Counted from the stretch's first letter, positions 28,689 to 39,781 are shown. The stretch is DNA of 64,000 nucleotides from Candidatus Planktophila sp. (GCA_030649935.1 JAUSFN010000026.1:1-64000); one strand, 5' to 3'. The notes: generated from the letters alone by a model not told the origin. Program-made: numbers and translations.

Positions 28689-30707
28689 TTAACCAACTTT
28701 TTTTACACGTCCATCAAGTACAGGAACTTGTGTAACTTTGCCGGCCGCCATATCTGCCTTTAACGCCTCTACAAATACATCAAGTAGTGCACCTTTGACT
28801 TTTGCTTTTGCAGGTGAGAACACATTCAGATATCCATCTCCACCATAAATGATGAAGTCAAGGGTTGTGAGTGTGTACTCAGTACTGTCTTTTGCAATCG
28901 GCGTTCCATCATTCTTCGTGACGGTAACAATGCGAGAACCGAGTGGCTTGGAAGCATCGAATGTGAACTTGAATCCAGAAATCTGTGGGAAACGTCCATC
29001 ACCTGGATAGTTTCCACCAACACCATTTTCAAGTGCCGCCCAGAGATTTGTTCCCGTTACAACCGTTGTCGCAACTTGGTTGCCAAATGGATAGACCGTA
29101 AGTGCATCCCCAAGTGTCACATCGAGTGGACCAGCACCTGTTCTGACGAGAGCGGTATTGGCTGGAATGTAAGTCTTTGCAGGGAATGTGTCACGGATTC
29201 CTCCACCGTTAGTGATTGCAAAATCCGTCTTGTACTTTGTACGGAGGAGATCTGCAATGTAATCACCCATTGGATTTTCGCCAGAGCGCTCTACTGCAGG
29301 AGTTCCACCTCGTGGGAATACTCCTGATACTGAACCAATTTTGACATCAAGTTTTCCAGTCAACTGATCCTTGTATTTCTTTACGAGTGCTGCGGCAGTT
29401 GCATCTTGTGTTGTAACGGTGCTAACTACTCCAGTATTAATTGTCGATGCGGCAGACTTCAATACATGCTGAAGAGAAGATCCGACGATTTTGCCATTCC
29501 TGATGCAGATTTGGCTACGTGTATATTCAACACCTGAATTACGGACCTGACCGAGAAGTACCGGTGCCTGCCCGCGAGCTGACGAAGGAATCAGAGTAGA
29601 GAAAGTTTGATGACTATGGCCACCATAAATAGCCGCAGCTCCTTTAATTTGAGCAGAAAGGCTATTGAATAAGCCTTTTGCAACGCCATCAGAATTCTCA
29701 GTCCATCCTTGGTGTATCACAACGACGACAATCTCAGCCCCTGCCTCCTTGGCATCGGCGATAGATTTATTGATTCCAACTACTCCCGGATCGATTTCAA
29801 TTGTTGCTTTTTTACCGGATGCATCGGTGTAATCAAGGTTTCCTGGAAATACTTGCTCAATAGTCTCTGGGGTGTTAGCTCCAACGACACCAATCTTGAA
29901 TCCGCCTCGGTTGATGATTGTGTAAGGCTTTGCAGCTTTTTCTCCCGACTTTAACGCCGCTAGAGATGCAGCTGGATAATTCGCCACAACCCATTGGAAA
30001 TCAGATGCACCTATGATTTTTTGTAGGTGAGTAAGGCTTCGATCGTGTTCATGGTTACCAAATGATGAAGCATCAACCTTCATCAGATTCATAGATTCAA
30101 TAGTTGGCAGCTCTTCAAATTCAGTTGAAATTGGTGGTGCAGCGCCGATGTTATCTCCTGATGCCACGGTAAATGTGGCGGCAGCTGCGGCTCGATCTGC
30201 GGCGAAGTTAGGTACAAAGAGTGAAGTGCCAAATGAATTCCCAGTCTCTATTGCGCCGTGAAAATCACTAAACTGCAAAATCTGCACTGATCTATTACTG
30301 GGTGAAGCAACAGTTGATAATTGAGCGGCAGTAAAACTTTGCTTAGATGTTCCAGGCTTTGAGAAGCCGTAGGCATTGATTGCCTGAACAGTGGGAGTTC
30401 CTGCAGGTTGTCCAACAACTACAGGCATTGTTACGACTGAGTGATTCTGAGCACGCACATAGACTGGACATGAGCCCGCGCCTGCAGATACAACATAACC
30501 ACTTACTTCTGGAGTTACATTTTTTGCAGTTGTCCACTTAACTAATACTCCGCGATCTCCGATATAAGAATTGACATTAGTTGGTGCACCAGGCAACGAA
30601 TAAACATTTGCCTGTGCAGTTGGAATTAATAGTGCAGTCAAGAGTGCGGTGGCTGTGGCAAGTGCGCCCCAGCCTGGGAATTTGCGTGATGTGAAGGTTT
30701 GTTTCAT
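28689..30707 (-). CDS. Secreted 5'-nucleotidase / 2',3'-cyclic phosphodiesterase family protein (UshA-like)
   Basis: Signal peptide; LQFSDFHGAIE, SFGNHEHDRS, YGGHSHQTF, ITNGGGIRDTFPAKTYIPANTALVRTGAGPLDVTLGDALTVYPFGN. Confidence 0.88.
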   Translation of the reverse strand: MKQTFTSRKFPGWGALATATALLTALLIPTAQANVYSLPGAPTNVNSYIGDRGVLVKWTTAKNVTPEVSGYVVSAGAGSCPVYVRAQNHSVVTMPVVVGQPAGTPTVQAINAYGFSKPGTSKQSFTAAQLSTVASPSNRSVQILQFSDFHGAIETGNSFGTSLFVPNFAADRAAAAATFTVASGDNIGAAPPISTEFEELPTIESMNLMKVDASSFGNHEHDRSLTHLQKIIGASDFQWVVANYPAASLAALKSGEKAAKPYTIINRGGFKIGVVGANTPETIEQVFPGNLDYTDASGKKATIEIDPGVVGINKSIADAKEAGAEIVVVVIHQGWTENSDGVAKGLFNSLSAQIKGAAAIYGGHSHQTFSTLIPSSARGQAPVLLGQVRNSGVEYTRSQICIRNGKIVGSSLQHVLKSAASTINTGVVSTVTTQDATAAALVKKYKDQLTGKLDVKIGSVSGVFPRGGTPAVERSGENPMGDYIADLLRTKYKTDFAITNGGGIRDTFPAKTYIPANTALVRTGAGPLDVTLGDALTVYPFGNQVATTVVTGTNLWAALENGVGGNYPGDGRFPQISGFKFTFDASKPLGSRIVTVTKNDGTPIAKDSTEYTLTTLDFIIYGGDGYLNVFSPAKAKVKGALLDVFVEALKADMAAGKVTQVPVLDGRVKKVG

Positions 30708-30783
30708 TCCTGAATCTAATCAGAGGAAACGTACCTTTACTAAACACGCATGTTAAGAAATGGTTTCGAAAGAGTGAGTTAAG

Positions 30784-32052
30784 TTACAAACCAGCCAACT
30801 TCAAAAGTTCATGGCGGTCAACACTCTTAACTCGGGGTTTACCCTTCGGCTCACCAGCTGCTGTCTCTGCTTCATTAATGCGTTGCCAACTCAGCTGGTC
30901 AACTACTACATGAGTGGTCAATAGGTTTTCAATACCAATCTCATTTTTCGGTTCACTTAAATCAGAAATAAGTAAGTCAATTACTGCCGCGGCATCTGAT
31001 TTATTAGTACCGATAACTCCTGAAGGTCCCCGCTTTGCCCAACCAACGACATAAATATTCTCTTTTACACGGCCATCAATATTTACAACCTTGCCATTTT
31101 CATAGGGCACGCCATTAATAGTTGCTGCTTGATAACCGATAGCAGTAATAACCAATCCGCATTTAATTGTGACCTCGCCGGTTGGGGTCGAATACACAAT
31201 GCCTTCAACTCGATTAGCGCCAAGAATCTCTTTCGGTGTGTGCTGAAATAGGAAGTGCATCGTTCGTTCGTGTTCAGATTTTTGTGAATCTGCAATTAAC
31301 ACCATCGCATCTAAATTACTCTTCACATCTTTTTCTGGCGCTTCTCCTGCGCGCACGATTGCCGCATCGATGTCGTGGCGCGTGATGACCACATTAGTGT
31401 GCTCAAGTTTTGGAAGCTCCCGAAGCTCGGGAGATGTAAAGGCTGCATGTTCTGGTCCTCGGCGAGCGCTGATGTAAACATCTCGAACCTCGCTTTTCTT
31501 CAAAGCATCTATCGCATGATCTGCCGTGTCGGTTGGATCTAATTCAGTTGGTTCAAGGGCCAAAATACGCGCAACATCCATTGCTACGTTCCCTGCGCCA
31601 ATCACTACAGCGCTTTCACAATCAAGTGGAACATCTAGATCTGCAAAATCAGGGTGAGCGTTATACCAAGGTACAAAATCGGCTGCAGAGATTGAGCCGT
31701 ATAAATCCTCGCCGGGAATTCCAAGTTTTTTACCGATTGAAGAGCCGGTAGCAATGATAACCGCATCATACTTTTCAGCTAACTGAGCAACTGTTATATC
31801 TGTACCTATTTCAACGTTAGCAAAAAGACGGAAATTTGGATCCGCAGCTATTTTCTCAAAAACTTTTGAAACAGTTTTGATCTTAGGGTGATCGGGTGCA
31901 ACCCCGCTTCGAACTAAACCCCATGGTGTTGGAAGCCGCTCGATCATATCGATTGAAAATGTACGTTCATCATTTTGTAAATTGTGCAGAGCCTGCGCTG
32001 CAAAATAGCCAGCCGGACCAGCACCGATGATTGCTACTTTGTAATGCAGCAT
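30784..32052 (-). CDS. Ferredoxin/adrenodoxin-type NADP+ reductase (FprA-like)
   Basis: VAIIGAGPAGYFAAQAL, TPWGLVRSGVAPDHPKIK, VVIGAGNVAMDVARIL, GWAKRGPSGVIGTNKSDA. Confidence 0.92.
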   Translation of the reverse strand: MLHYKVAIIGAGPAGYFAAQALHNLQNDERTFSIDMIERLPTPWGLVRSGVAPDHPKIKTVSKVFEKIAADPNFRLFANVEIGTDITVAQLAEKYDAVIIATGSSIGKKLGIPGEDLYGSISAADFVPWYNAHPDFADLDVPLDCESAVVIGAGNVAMDVARILALEPTELDPTDTADHAIDALKKSEVRDVYISARRGPEHAAFTSPELRELPKLEHTNVVITRHDIDAAIVRAGEAPEKDVKSNLDAMVLIADSQKSEHERTMHFLFQHTPKEILGANRVEGIVYSTPTGEVTIKCGLVITAIGYQAATINGVPYENGKVVNIDGRVKENIYVVGWAKRGPSGVIGTNKSDAAAVIDLLISDLSEPKNEIGIENLLTTHVVVDQLSWQRINEAETAAGEPKGKPRVKSVDRHELLKLAGL

Positions 32053-32168
32053 TTCGGCTCCTTACATTTGTAGAAAGTGCGGAGATGTCCCAACCATAGA
32101 ACAACACTAAGTTGTGAAAGGTTCCACGTAAAGAAACAACCGCTTCTTATCTCTAATCTACTCCTGTT

Positions 32169-33308
32169 TCATGGACTTAGTGCCATTGCCACCCTGGTGC
32201 TTTCCCTTAGCCACTTCTTTGGCTCATCAAGGGATGACTGCAAGCTCCCTGACAACTGGCTCATAGAAATAAAATGTACTCTCCGTCTAAGTGGCTCTTC
32301 ATTTATTATTACCCCAGCAATTACTAAACAATCCTTGCCCGTGTCTTCACATTCTTTAATAATTTCACCTGTGATCTTGCCCATCATTGACTGGCTATCA
32401 AACTGTCCTTCTGTAGTAATAATCAGATCCGCTTTTTGAATCGCAGATTTTAGACCCAAACGATGCATGAACCATTCTGAACCAGAAATAATCTCTGACT
32501 TAAACAGGCTACATAACGCCAATGGAACCCCACCTGCTGCTCCTAATCCTTTTATCATTGATGCATCGAAATTTGTTTCTTTCCTTAGTAGGTCCATCCA
32601 AGCCTTCATTGCGTTGTCCGCACTAACCAATTCTTCTTCTTTTAATCCTTTCTGCGGTCCATAAACAAAAGCTGCTCCAAGCGGGCCAATTAAAGGGTTA
32701 TCTACGTCAACCAAAACGGTTACTTTGATTCCTCGTCGAATATCTTCTATCTCTTTAAAATCAACTGTATCTAGGTGCATCAAGCCGAATAAATCTGGAG
32801 TAACTTCTTGCCCCTTGGAATCGAAACCCTTGGCACCTAGCGCACACAAGAATCCAAATCCGCCATCTATGGACGCGCTACCTCCCAACGAAAAAGTGAC
32901 CTCTTTCGCTCCATTTCCGACAGCCACTTTAAGTGCTTCACCTAACCCGTAACTTGATGCTCGAAGTGGATCTAGAGGTTCTTTCCCAAGGAGTGCGATT
33001 CCACAAATTTCGGCTAGTTCTATGAATGCATGATCCTGATGAATACCAATTCTGCGGTTTCCGACTTTCCCTAGGGCACCCTGGCAGGTTACTGAGACTG
33101 CCTGAAAATCACTCCCTAACAACGCAATTAGTGAACCGTCACCGCCATCAGCCACGGGAATAACTTCCAGATCCCAATTTTCGGTTTCTTCAAGAATGGC
33201 TTTAGAGATGGTCTCGCCGACCTCAACTGCACTTAAGCTCCCTTTGAACTTATCGGGTAGAACAAGAACTTTGAGAGGCTTATTTACATCGTAACTCTTC
33301 ATTCTCAT
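32169..33308 (-). CDS. Glycerate kinase
   Basis: LVLPDKFKGSLSAVEVGETI, PVADGGDGSL, GGSASIDGGFGFLCALGAK, TTEGQFDSQSMMGKITGEI. Confidence 0.9.
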   Translation of the reverse strand: MRMKSYDVNKPLKVLVLPDKFKGSLSAVEVGETISKAILEETENWDLEVIPVADGGDGSLIALLGSDFQAVSVTCQGALGKVGNRRIGIHQDHAFIELAEICGIALLGKEPLDPLRASSYGLGEALKVAVGNGAKEVTFSLGGSASIDGGFGFLCALGAKGFDSKGQEVTPDLFGLMHLDTVDFKEIEDIRRGIKVTVLVDVDNPLIGPLGAAFVYGPQKGLKEEELVSADNAMKAWMDLLRKETNFDASMIKGLGAAGGVPLALCSLFKSEIISGSEWFMHRLGLKSAIQKADLIITTEGQFDSQSMMGKITGEIIKECEDTGKDCLVIAGVIINEEPLRRRVHFISMSQLSGSLQSSLDEPKKWLRESTRVAMALSP

Positions 33309-34816
33309 TACGAAGTGGTCGAGAGTTTAAAATATATTCCATTCCACTTTATTTGATCCTGAAAGGATTGTGAAACAGTTGTGTCAGAAATGTGTAAGTG
33401 TTCAATATTTAGAATATTGGCAAAGTCATTGAGAGTTTCTATCTCCAATGAGGTACTGAGTACAGTGTGATGAGATCCTCCAGCAAAAATCCATGATTCC
33501 GCTGACAAAGCAAGTGAGGGTTTAGGCTTCCAGACGGCTGAGGCAACCGGAAGCTTCTTTAACTCTTTATCTGGTTTAACCACTTCAATATCATTTGAAA
33601 GTATTCGAAAACGGCCGCCCAGATCCATTAATCCAACGACGCAACCATGTGCCGGTGTTGCATTGAAGACTAGACGTACTGGATCATCTTTTCCACCAAT
33701 ACCGAGTGGGTGTATTTCGCATTTTGGTCTTTGGTCTGTAATTGTTGGGCAAACTTCTAACATGTGAGCACCCAACACTTTAGGCTCGCCGGGGCCAAAG
33801 TGGTATGTATAGTCCTCCATAAATGAACTTCCGCCAACTAATCCCTGAGTCATGCTTTTAATAATTCGAAGTAGTGCAGAAGTCTTCCAATCTCCCTCAC
33901 CACCGAAACCATAGCCTTTTGCCATTAAGCGCTGTACCGCTAAACCCGGGAGCTGCTTCAAATTACCCAAATCCTCAAAATTGGTCGTAAATGCGCTGAA
34001 TCCCCCATCAATCAAAAATTTCTCGAGCGCAATCTCAATAGCCGCTTGGTAACGTAGCGAGCTATGCCTTGCTCCTCCTTTTACTAGTTCCGAAGAAACT
34101 TCATAGAGCTCCTCATACTCGGCGACTAATGCTGTAATTGAATCTTCGGCGACACGATCAACTGCTGCACACAGTTCATTTATTCCATAAGCTTCAATGG
34201 AAACCCCTAATGTAATTTGTGCACTCGTCTTATCTCCATCAGTGACCGCGACGTAACGCATATTGTCTCCAAAACGCGCAAGTTTAAGGTTCTGGGCTTC
34301 ATTCCAACCTACGGCTGCCCGTATCCAATTACCAATGCGAGACATAACTTGCGGATCTGATTCATGACCAGCGATAATTTTCCGAGGCAAATTTAATCGA
34401 GCTTGAATATGCCCATGCTCTCGATCGCCATGGGCTGCTTGATTAAGGTTCATAAAATCCATATCCAAACTTTCCCATGGAAGTTCGGAATTTATTTGTG
34501 TGTGGAAATGCAAAAGAGGAACTTGGAGCGCATTTAAACCAGCAATCCACATTTTTGCTGGAGAGAATGTGTGCATCCATGTTATAACTCCAATACAGTT
34601 TGGATTACTGGATGCCTCCATACATGTTTTCTTAATATCCTCTGCAGTAGTAAGGACAGGCTTCCAGACAATACGAATCGAAGTGCTAGGAGATTCATTC
34701 ATGCTATTGACAACATTTTGAGATTGTTTGGCGACTTGTAATAAAACTTCCTCACCATAAAGCGATTGACTTCCCGTTAAGAACCAGATCTCAAGTTGAT
34801 TTTGCTTGTCTAGCAT
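33308..34816 (-). CDS. araA: L-arabinose isomerase
   Basis: IWFLTGSQSLYGEEVL, WMHTFSPAKMWIAGL, GYGFGGEGDWKTSALLRI. Start M at 34816 preferred over 34870. Confidence 0.93.
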   Translation of the reverse strand: MLDKQNQLEIWFLTGSQSLYGEEVLLQVAKQSQNVVNSMNESPSTSIRIVWKPVLTTAEDIKKTCMEASSNPNCIGVITWMHTFSPAKMWIAGLNALQVPLLHFHTQINSELPWESLDMDFMNLNQAAHGDREHGHIQARLNLPRKIIAGHESDPQVMSRIGNWIRAAVGWNEAQNLKLARFGDNMRYVAVTDGDKTSAQITLGVSIEAYGINELCAAVDRVAEDSITALVAEYEELYEVSSELVKGGARHSSLRYQAAIEIALEKFLIDGGFSAFTTNFEDLGNLKQLPGLAVQRLMAKGYGFGGEGDWKTSALLRIIKSMTQGLVGGSSFMEDYTYHFGPGEPKVLGAHMLEVCPTITDQRPKCEIHPLGIGGKDDPVRLVFNATPAHGCVVGLMDLGGRFRILSNDIEVVKPDKELKKLPVASAVWKPKPSLALSAESWIFAGGSHHTVLSTSLEIETLNDFANILNIEHLHISDTTVSQSFQDQIKWNGIYFKLSTTS

Positions 34817-34817
34817 T

Positions 34818-35477
34818 TCAAATCTCCTTTTGCCCATAGACGTTGTGGTAACGGTCGTATAGATAGTCAATATTCTTCTGTGAAATAGGAACTACCACTC
34901 CTAGTTGAGATGCTAACCAAATAGTTTTTGCAACATCTTCACACATTACTGCAGACTTCACTGACGCATTAGAATCTCGTCCTATTGTGAATACTCCGTG
35001 GTTAGCCATTAAGACTGCGCTAGAACGACTACCTCTTAACGTCTCTACAACTCCCCGCCCAATATCATCATTGCCAATTAAAGCAAAAGGACCCACAGGT
35101 ATTTCGCCACCGAATTCATCTGCCATCGCCGTTAGTGCACACGGAATAGCCTTTCCAACTGCCGCCCAGGCACTTGCATATTGTGAATGTGTGTGAGTTA
35201 TCCCACCGACTTCTGGCATGTGTTTGTAAATATATGCATGAGCGGCAGTATCGCTTGAAGATTTCATTGTTCCCTCAATTACATTTCCTTCTAAATCACA
35301 CAACACCATCTGACTCGGTGTTAGCAGTGAATACGGAACACCGCTTGGCTTAATATAGAATCCTGTTCGATCCGGAAGACATTCGGAAACATTGCCAGAA
35401 GTCCCTTTAACTAACCCTTCCGAAACCAAATTCAAATTCATGGTGCACAAATTCTCGCGCAAGTTTCTATTACTCAT
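34818..35477 (-). CDS. araD: L-ribulose-5-phosphate 4-epimerase
   Basis: Class II aldolase-like SGNVSECLPDRTGFYIKPSGVPY, HTHSQYASAWAAVGK; between araA and araB. Confidence 0.9.
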   Translation of the reverse strand: MSNRNLRENLCTMNLNLVSEGLVKGTSGNVSECLPDRTGFYIKPSGVPYSLLTPSQMVLCDLEGNVIEGTMKSSSDTAAHAYIYKHMPEVGGITHTHSQYASAWAAVGKAIPCALTAMADEFGGEIPVGPFALIGNDDIGRGVVETLRGSRSSAVLMANHGVFTIGRDSNASVKSAVMCEDVAKTIWLASQLGVVVPISQKNIDYLYDRYHNVYGQKEI

Positions 35478-37173
35478 AATCTTTATTCACCCTTGCAGCG
35501 TTACGTATATCGCGCAGTGCATGCATCTTTTCGCCAGTTCCAAATAGATCATATAAGTAAACATACTGACTATATAGCTGGTCATATACCTGCGTGGTGG
35601 TTGAATCCGGCAGGAATTTTGCTATTTTTCTTCCTCCCATTTTCGAAGCTGCTTCTTCAATATTCTCATACGCTCCTGCCGCAACTGCGGCATGAATGGC
35701 TGAGCCAAGCGCAGAGCCCTGCTCTGAACTTATTACATCTATTGGTCGGTTTAAGATATTCGCGTAAATTTGCATTACGAAGTCACTTTTCGCTAACCCC
35801 CCAGCTGCTATGAATGTTTTTACCGGTACGCCACTTTGTGTAAAAGCTTCAATAATTCTCCTTGTTCCAAATGCCGTTGATTCAACAAGTGCTTGGTAAA
35901 TTTCCTCTGGTTTAGTTGCAAGAGTAAGTCCCATAATCAATCCGGAAAGTGTATGGTCAATGAGTGTTGACCGATTCCCGCTTTGCCAATCTAGAGCTAT
36001 TAATCCATGAGATCCCACTGGACTAAGTTGGGCCAATTGCGCCAAATAATCGTGAATATCTAGACCAGCTGTATGGGCATTTTTCTCATAATCAGCTGGA
36101 ACAAATGTTCGCGTGAACCAAGCAAAAATATCTCCAACTCCACTTTGTCCCGCTTCATATCCCCATTTGCCGGGGACAATTCCTCCCATTACGGCCCCGC
36201 ACATGCCTTCAACGGTCGAAAGCTCTGTACCAACCATGACATGACATGTTGATGTGCCCATAATTGCAACAAACTCTCCGGCCTGTGTTGCATTTGCTGC
36301 TGCTGCAGTCACATGGGCATCCACATTTCCGACTGCCACGACAATGCCCGCGTTAAGTCCAGTCCAATGAGCGGCTTCTTCAGTTAGTAAGCCAGCAACG
36401 TCTCCTAATTGACCGAGTTTTTGACGAACTTTTGTTTCTACGAAATCTTCAAATTTAGGATTTAGCGCTTTCAAAAACTCTCTGCTTGGATATTCATCGT
36501 CCTGCAATATCGCTTTATAACCCGTCGCACATATATTGCGAACATATGTGCCACAAAGTTGCCAAACTATCCAATCTGACGCTTCAACCCAATGATTCAT
36601 TGTTAAATATATTTCTGGATCGTCTTCAAGAACTTGAAGGCCTTTAGCAAACTCCCATTCAGAGGAAATTTTCCCTCCATATCGATAAATCCAAGACTCA
36701 CCACGTGCATGTGCCTGTTCATTTATGCGGTCCGCATGCTTTTGTGCAGCATGATGCTTCCACAGTTTTGCGTAGGCATGCGGGCGGGCTTTGAAACGGT
36801 CAAGCTCGCACAACGGAGTCCCATCACTCAAAGTTGGCAAAACAGTGCAAGCCGTAAAATCAGTAGCTATACCAATCACATGATCTTTAGAAACCCCTGA
36901 CTCCTTCAATATTCTAGGAATCGTTTCTTGAAGGACTTCTATGTAATCATGTGGGACTTGTAGAGCCCAATCTGGTTGAAGAGTTGTAGTGAAGTCCGGT
37001 AGGTAATGCTCCAATACTCCATTCCTATATGAGTGGGCAGCAGTAGCAACTTCGACACCATCAGAGACCCGCACTAAAAGTGCGCGTCCTGAAAGTGTGC
37101 CGTAATCGACACCAATTACATACTGCTCGTCCGTCTCCTCTGCTTCCATGGAATTTACTTTATTCTGCTTCAT
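35470..37173 (-). CDS. araB: Ribulokinase
   Basis: IGVDYGTLSGRALLVRVSDG, FGTRRIIEAFTQSGVPVKTFIAAGGLAKSDFVMQIYANIL. Confidence 0.93.
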   Translation of the reverse strand: MKQNKVNSMEAEETDEQYVIGVDYGTLSGRALLVRVSDGVEVATAAHSYRNGVLEHYLPDFTTTLQPDWALQVPHDYIEVLQETIPRILKESGVSKDHVIGIATDFTACTVLPTLSDGTPLCELDRFKARPHAYAKLWKHHAAQKHADRINEQAHARGESWIYRYGGKISSEWEFAKGLQVLEDDPEIYLTMNHWVEASDWIVWQLCGTYVRNICATGYKAILQDDEYPSREFLKALNPKFEDFVETKVRQKLGQLGDVAGLLTEEAAHWTGLNAGIVVAVGNVDAHVTAAAANATQAGEFVAIMGTSTCHVMVGTELSTVEGMCGAVMGGIVPGKWGYEAGQSGVGDIFAWFTRTFVPADYEKNAHTAGLDIHDYLAQLAQLSPVGSHGLIALDWQSGNRSTLIDHTLSGLIMGLTLATKPEEIYQALVESTAFGTRRIIEAFTQSGVPVKTFIAAGGLAKSDFVMQIYANILNRPIDVISSEQGSALGSAIHAAVAAGAYENIEEAASKMGGRKIAKFLPDSTTTQVYDQLYSQYVYLYDLFGTGEKMHALRDIRNAARVNKDYE

Positions 37174-37798
37174 CCAGTATTTGCTTACCCGTCATAACTC
37201 TTCCAATTTTTGGAAAAATCCAGCGTTCTGCATAAGACTGTTCTTCTTCTGTATCGGTTGCAGTGCAATCGCTCGCCACAATGACTCGGTAACCTTTGTC
37301 ATACGCTGAACGTGCGCTTGACTCAACGCACCAATTTGTATGAAATCCGCTAAAGACTACGTGTTCAATTTCATTGGCACGTAACATGTAGTCGAGCGCT
37401 GTTGAATGGAAAGCATCCAAAGTCTTCTTTCCTTCAATCACGATGTCGCCTGGCTTGGGAGTCAACGGTGTAACAATTTCAGGTCCGGGTGTTCCCTTGA
37501 GCCAAGCACCTGTTCCCCAGTCTGCTTCCATATCCATTTCAATTCCTCGAAGTCCTGTAGCGCCTGGTCCAGAGCGGGGGAGTTCAGGGAATCCCTCTTC
37601 AAACGGATGGAAAGGAACATACATAATTTTGATTCCTTTTTTGCGAGCGCCTTCAAGTAAATCGGCTATATGTTTAATTGTGTCTCGCTCTCTAAGTTGA
37701 TCTGCAATATGGGCATACATAGTTCCGCCAGCCGATAAAAAATCGTTTTGCGGTTCTATTAGTACAATCGCTGTCTTCTTTATTGGAAGTGTCATCAT
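37160..37798 (-). CDS. Isochorismatase-like cysteine hydrolase
   Basis: VLIEPQNDFLSAGGTM, VFSGFHTNWCVESSARSAYDKGYRVIVASDCTA. Confidence 0.85.
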   Translation of the reverse strand: MMTLPIKKTAIVLIEPQNDFLSAGGTMYAHIADQLRERDTIKHIADLLEGARKKGIKIMYVPFHPFEEGFPELPRSGPGATGLRGIEMDMEADWGTGAWLKGTPGPEIVTPLTPKPGDIVIEGKKTLDAFHSTALDYMLRANEIEHVVFSGFHTNWCVESSARSAYDKGYRVIVASDCTATDTEEEQSYAERWIFPKIGRVMTGKQILDEAE

Positions 37799-37815
37799 TT
37801 TCCTATTCTTGTCGG

Positions 37816-39756
37816 TTACTTGGTGTCTTCATGAAATGGAATCCAAACACGCATCGTCGAAAAACCTCTATTTGACCATGCGTAATAGGGAATTAGTTCG
37901 ATGCTTGTCTTAACTGTTGACCTGGTCTGTTTATTTTCGACATATGGCCAGTTTTCATCGCGCTCCTCGGCTAGAACTTTCCCCGAAACTCGAATTACCT
38001 TCGAGACGTCACTGAGGCCTCCTATGCTGACTTCTTGCATTTCTTCTTTAAGATTTAATATAAAATTATCTAAGTCAACTTTGCTCGAGCTGCTCTCTAA
38101 CTCTTCTGCACAAAATAGAAGTGGGCCACGCTCAATTGCGACGGTATCTCGAATTGCATTAATCCTTGAATCTGGCTCTAACACTCTAATTTTCATCTCC
38201 AAATCTAAAATGACAGTGTCTCCCGCCTGAAAATTACGTTTTATTTCGCCATACCCTGGTGCAACTGGTTGTGTGTCACCATTAAAACTAAGGGTCGATC
38301 CAGTTGCCCAATTTGGAACTCTAAGAGCAAGGTTGATATCTCCAGGAGAGTTTTTAAAAGTAACTTTTATTGCTCCATCCCATGGGTAATTTGTTTCTAT
38401 GGCAAGTTCGATCAACTTTCCGTCTTCAGTTGTTGTGGTTATGTCACCGGTAAAGAATTGGTGAATTCTGATCTCAGATTCTCTGGTTGTGGCCATATAT
38501 CCGGAAAGGCTTGCCATTAGTCGTACATAGTTTGTTGGGCAACAAGAAACCCAAAACCATTCGGCACGAAGCGTATCTTTTCTAAATGGAGCTTCACCTG
38601 GTTGAGCATAAATTCCTGGCTCTCTTTTTTGAAGAGGATTGGCATAAAAGAATCTATCCCCCTCTGCAGAAGGATGCGTGGCAATCATGTTATAAAGCAG
38701 TCGTTCTATTGCATCCCCATAATGCGAATCATTTGTTGCTAGGAGTAGACGCCATGCAACCATGATGGCGGCAACAGCGCCGCATGTTTCTGTATATGCA
38801 CGTTCTGGAGAAAGTTCAAAATCTTCACCAAAAGATTCACCTAGATGACGAGCCCCCATACCGCCTGTGATGTATGTTCGCTTCGCCCATGTATTAGCCC
38901 ACTGCAACTCTAATGCTTGGAGTAACTCTGAATCTTCCGTTTCTACTGCTAAATCGACCACACCCGCTGCAAAATACAATGCTCGAACAACGTGACCTCT
39001 AAAAATCGTGGCTTCTCTCGCTGGCATATCGTCGCTGTAATATTCAAATCCAATTGCGTGTTGCTCAAAAGTCTTATATCCACGGCTATCTATAAATCTT
39101 TTAGCTTGATTTAAATAGTTCCTATCACCTGTGGCTCTAAAGAGTTCCATTAGTGCCACCTCTATCTCAGGGTGGCCATCAGAACCTTCAATTCCTCCCG
39201 GGCCGAAATCTTCACAGATGCGATTAGCGAAGCGGATGGCAGTTTGAGTCAATAAATCATCGTGCCCACTTCTAATTCGAGCAACTGCTGCTTGAAAGAA
39301 ATGTCCGCCGCAGTAAAGCTCGTGTCCATGTGCAACATCAGAGTAGCGAAATTCTCTTCCCTTGATACCAAAAAATGAATTTATATATCCATCATCTTCT
39401 TGGGCATCCGCAATTATTTGTGATATTTCTAAGATCCGAGCTTCTCTGGTGGCATCTGGTCTAGCTGCAACTTCCCAAATCATTGCTTCCAATGTTTTAT
39501 AAACGTCGGCATCGGTAAAAAGTTTGCCTTGTAGGGGTCTCTTTGGACTGCCACCAGCGGCGGCAATAAAGGCGTCATACCAACCCAACTTCTCTATCCA
39601 GCTGTCAGCATGATCCAGGACTATTTCGGTATTTTGTTTTTGTCTCGTGTACCAAAATCCACCGGTCAGTTCTACATCACGAATATCGAGAGGGCGCAAC
39701 TTATACATAGATGGTGATACTGGAATTACATTGTTTGGCTTTGGTTCGTTTATCAT
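37816..39756 (-). CDS. GH127-type beta-L-arabinofuranosidase (DUF1680)
   Basis: RDVELTGGFWYTRQKQNTE, YITGGMGARHLGESFGEDFELSPERAYTETCGAVAAIMVAWRLL, WFWVSCCPTNYVRLMASL. Start ATG at 39756 preferred. Confidence 0.85.
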   Translation of the reverse strand: MINEPKPNNVIPVSPSMYKLRPLDIRDVELTGGFWYTRQKQNTEIVLDHADSWIEKLGWYDAFIAAAGGSPKRPLQGKLFTDADVYKTLEAMIWEVAARPDATREARILEISQIIADAQEDDGYINSFFGIKGREFRYSDVAHGHELYCGGHFFQAAVARIRSGHDDLLTQTAIRFANRICEDFGPGGIEGSDGHPEIEVALMELFRATGDRNYLNQAKRFIDSRGYKTFEQHAIGFEYYSDDMPAREATIFRGHVVRALYFAAGVVDLAVETEDSELLQALELQWANTWAKRTYITGGMGARHLGESFGEDFELSPERAYTETCGAVAAIMVAWRLLLATNDSHYGDAIERLLYNMIATHPSAEGDRFFYANPLQKREPGIYAQPGEAPFRKDTLRAEWFWVSCCPTNYVRLMASLSGYMATTRESEIRIHQFFTGDITTTTEDGKLIELAIETNYPWDGAIKVTFKNSPGDINLALRVPNWATGSTLSFNGDTQPVAPGYGEIKRNFQAGDTVILDLEMKIRVLEPDSRINAIRDTVAIERGPLLFCAEELESSSSKVDLDNFILNLKEEMQEVSIGGLSDVSKVIRVSGKVLAEERDENWPYVENKQTRSTVKTSIELIPYYAWSNRGFSTMRVWIPFHEDTK

Positions 39757-39781
39757 TACTTTTTGTTCTCCCTTATCATCA

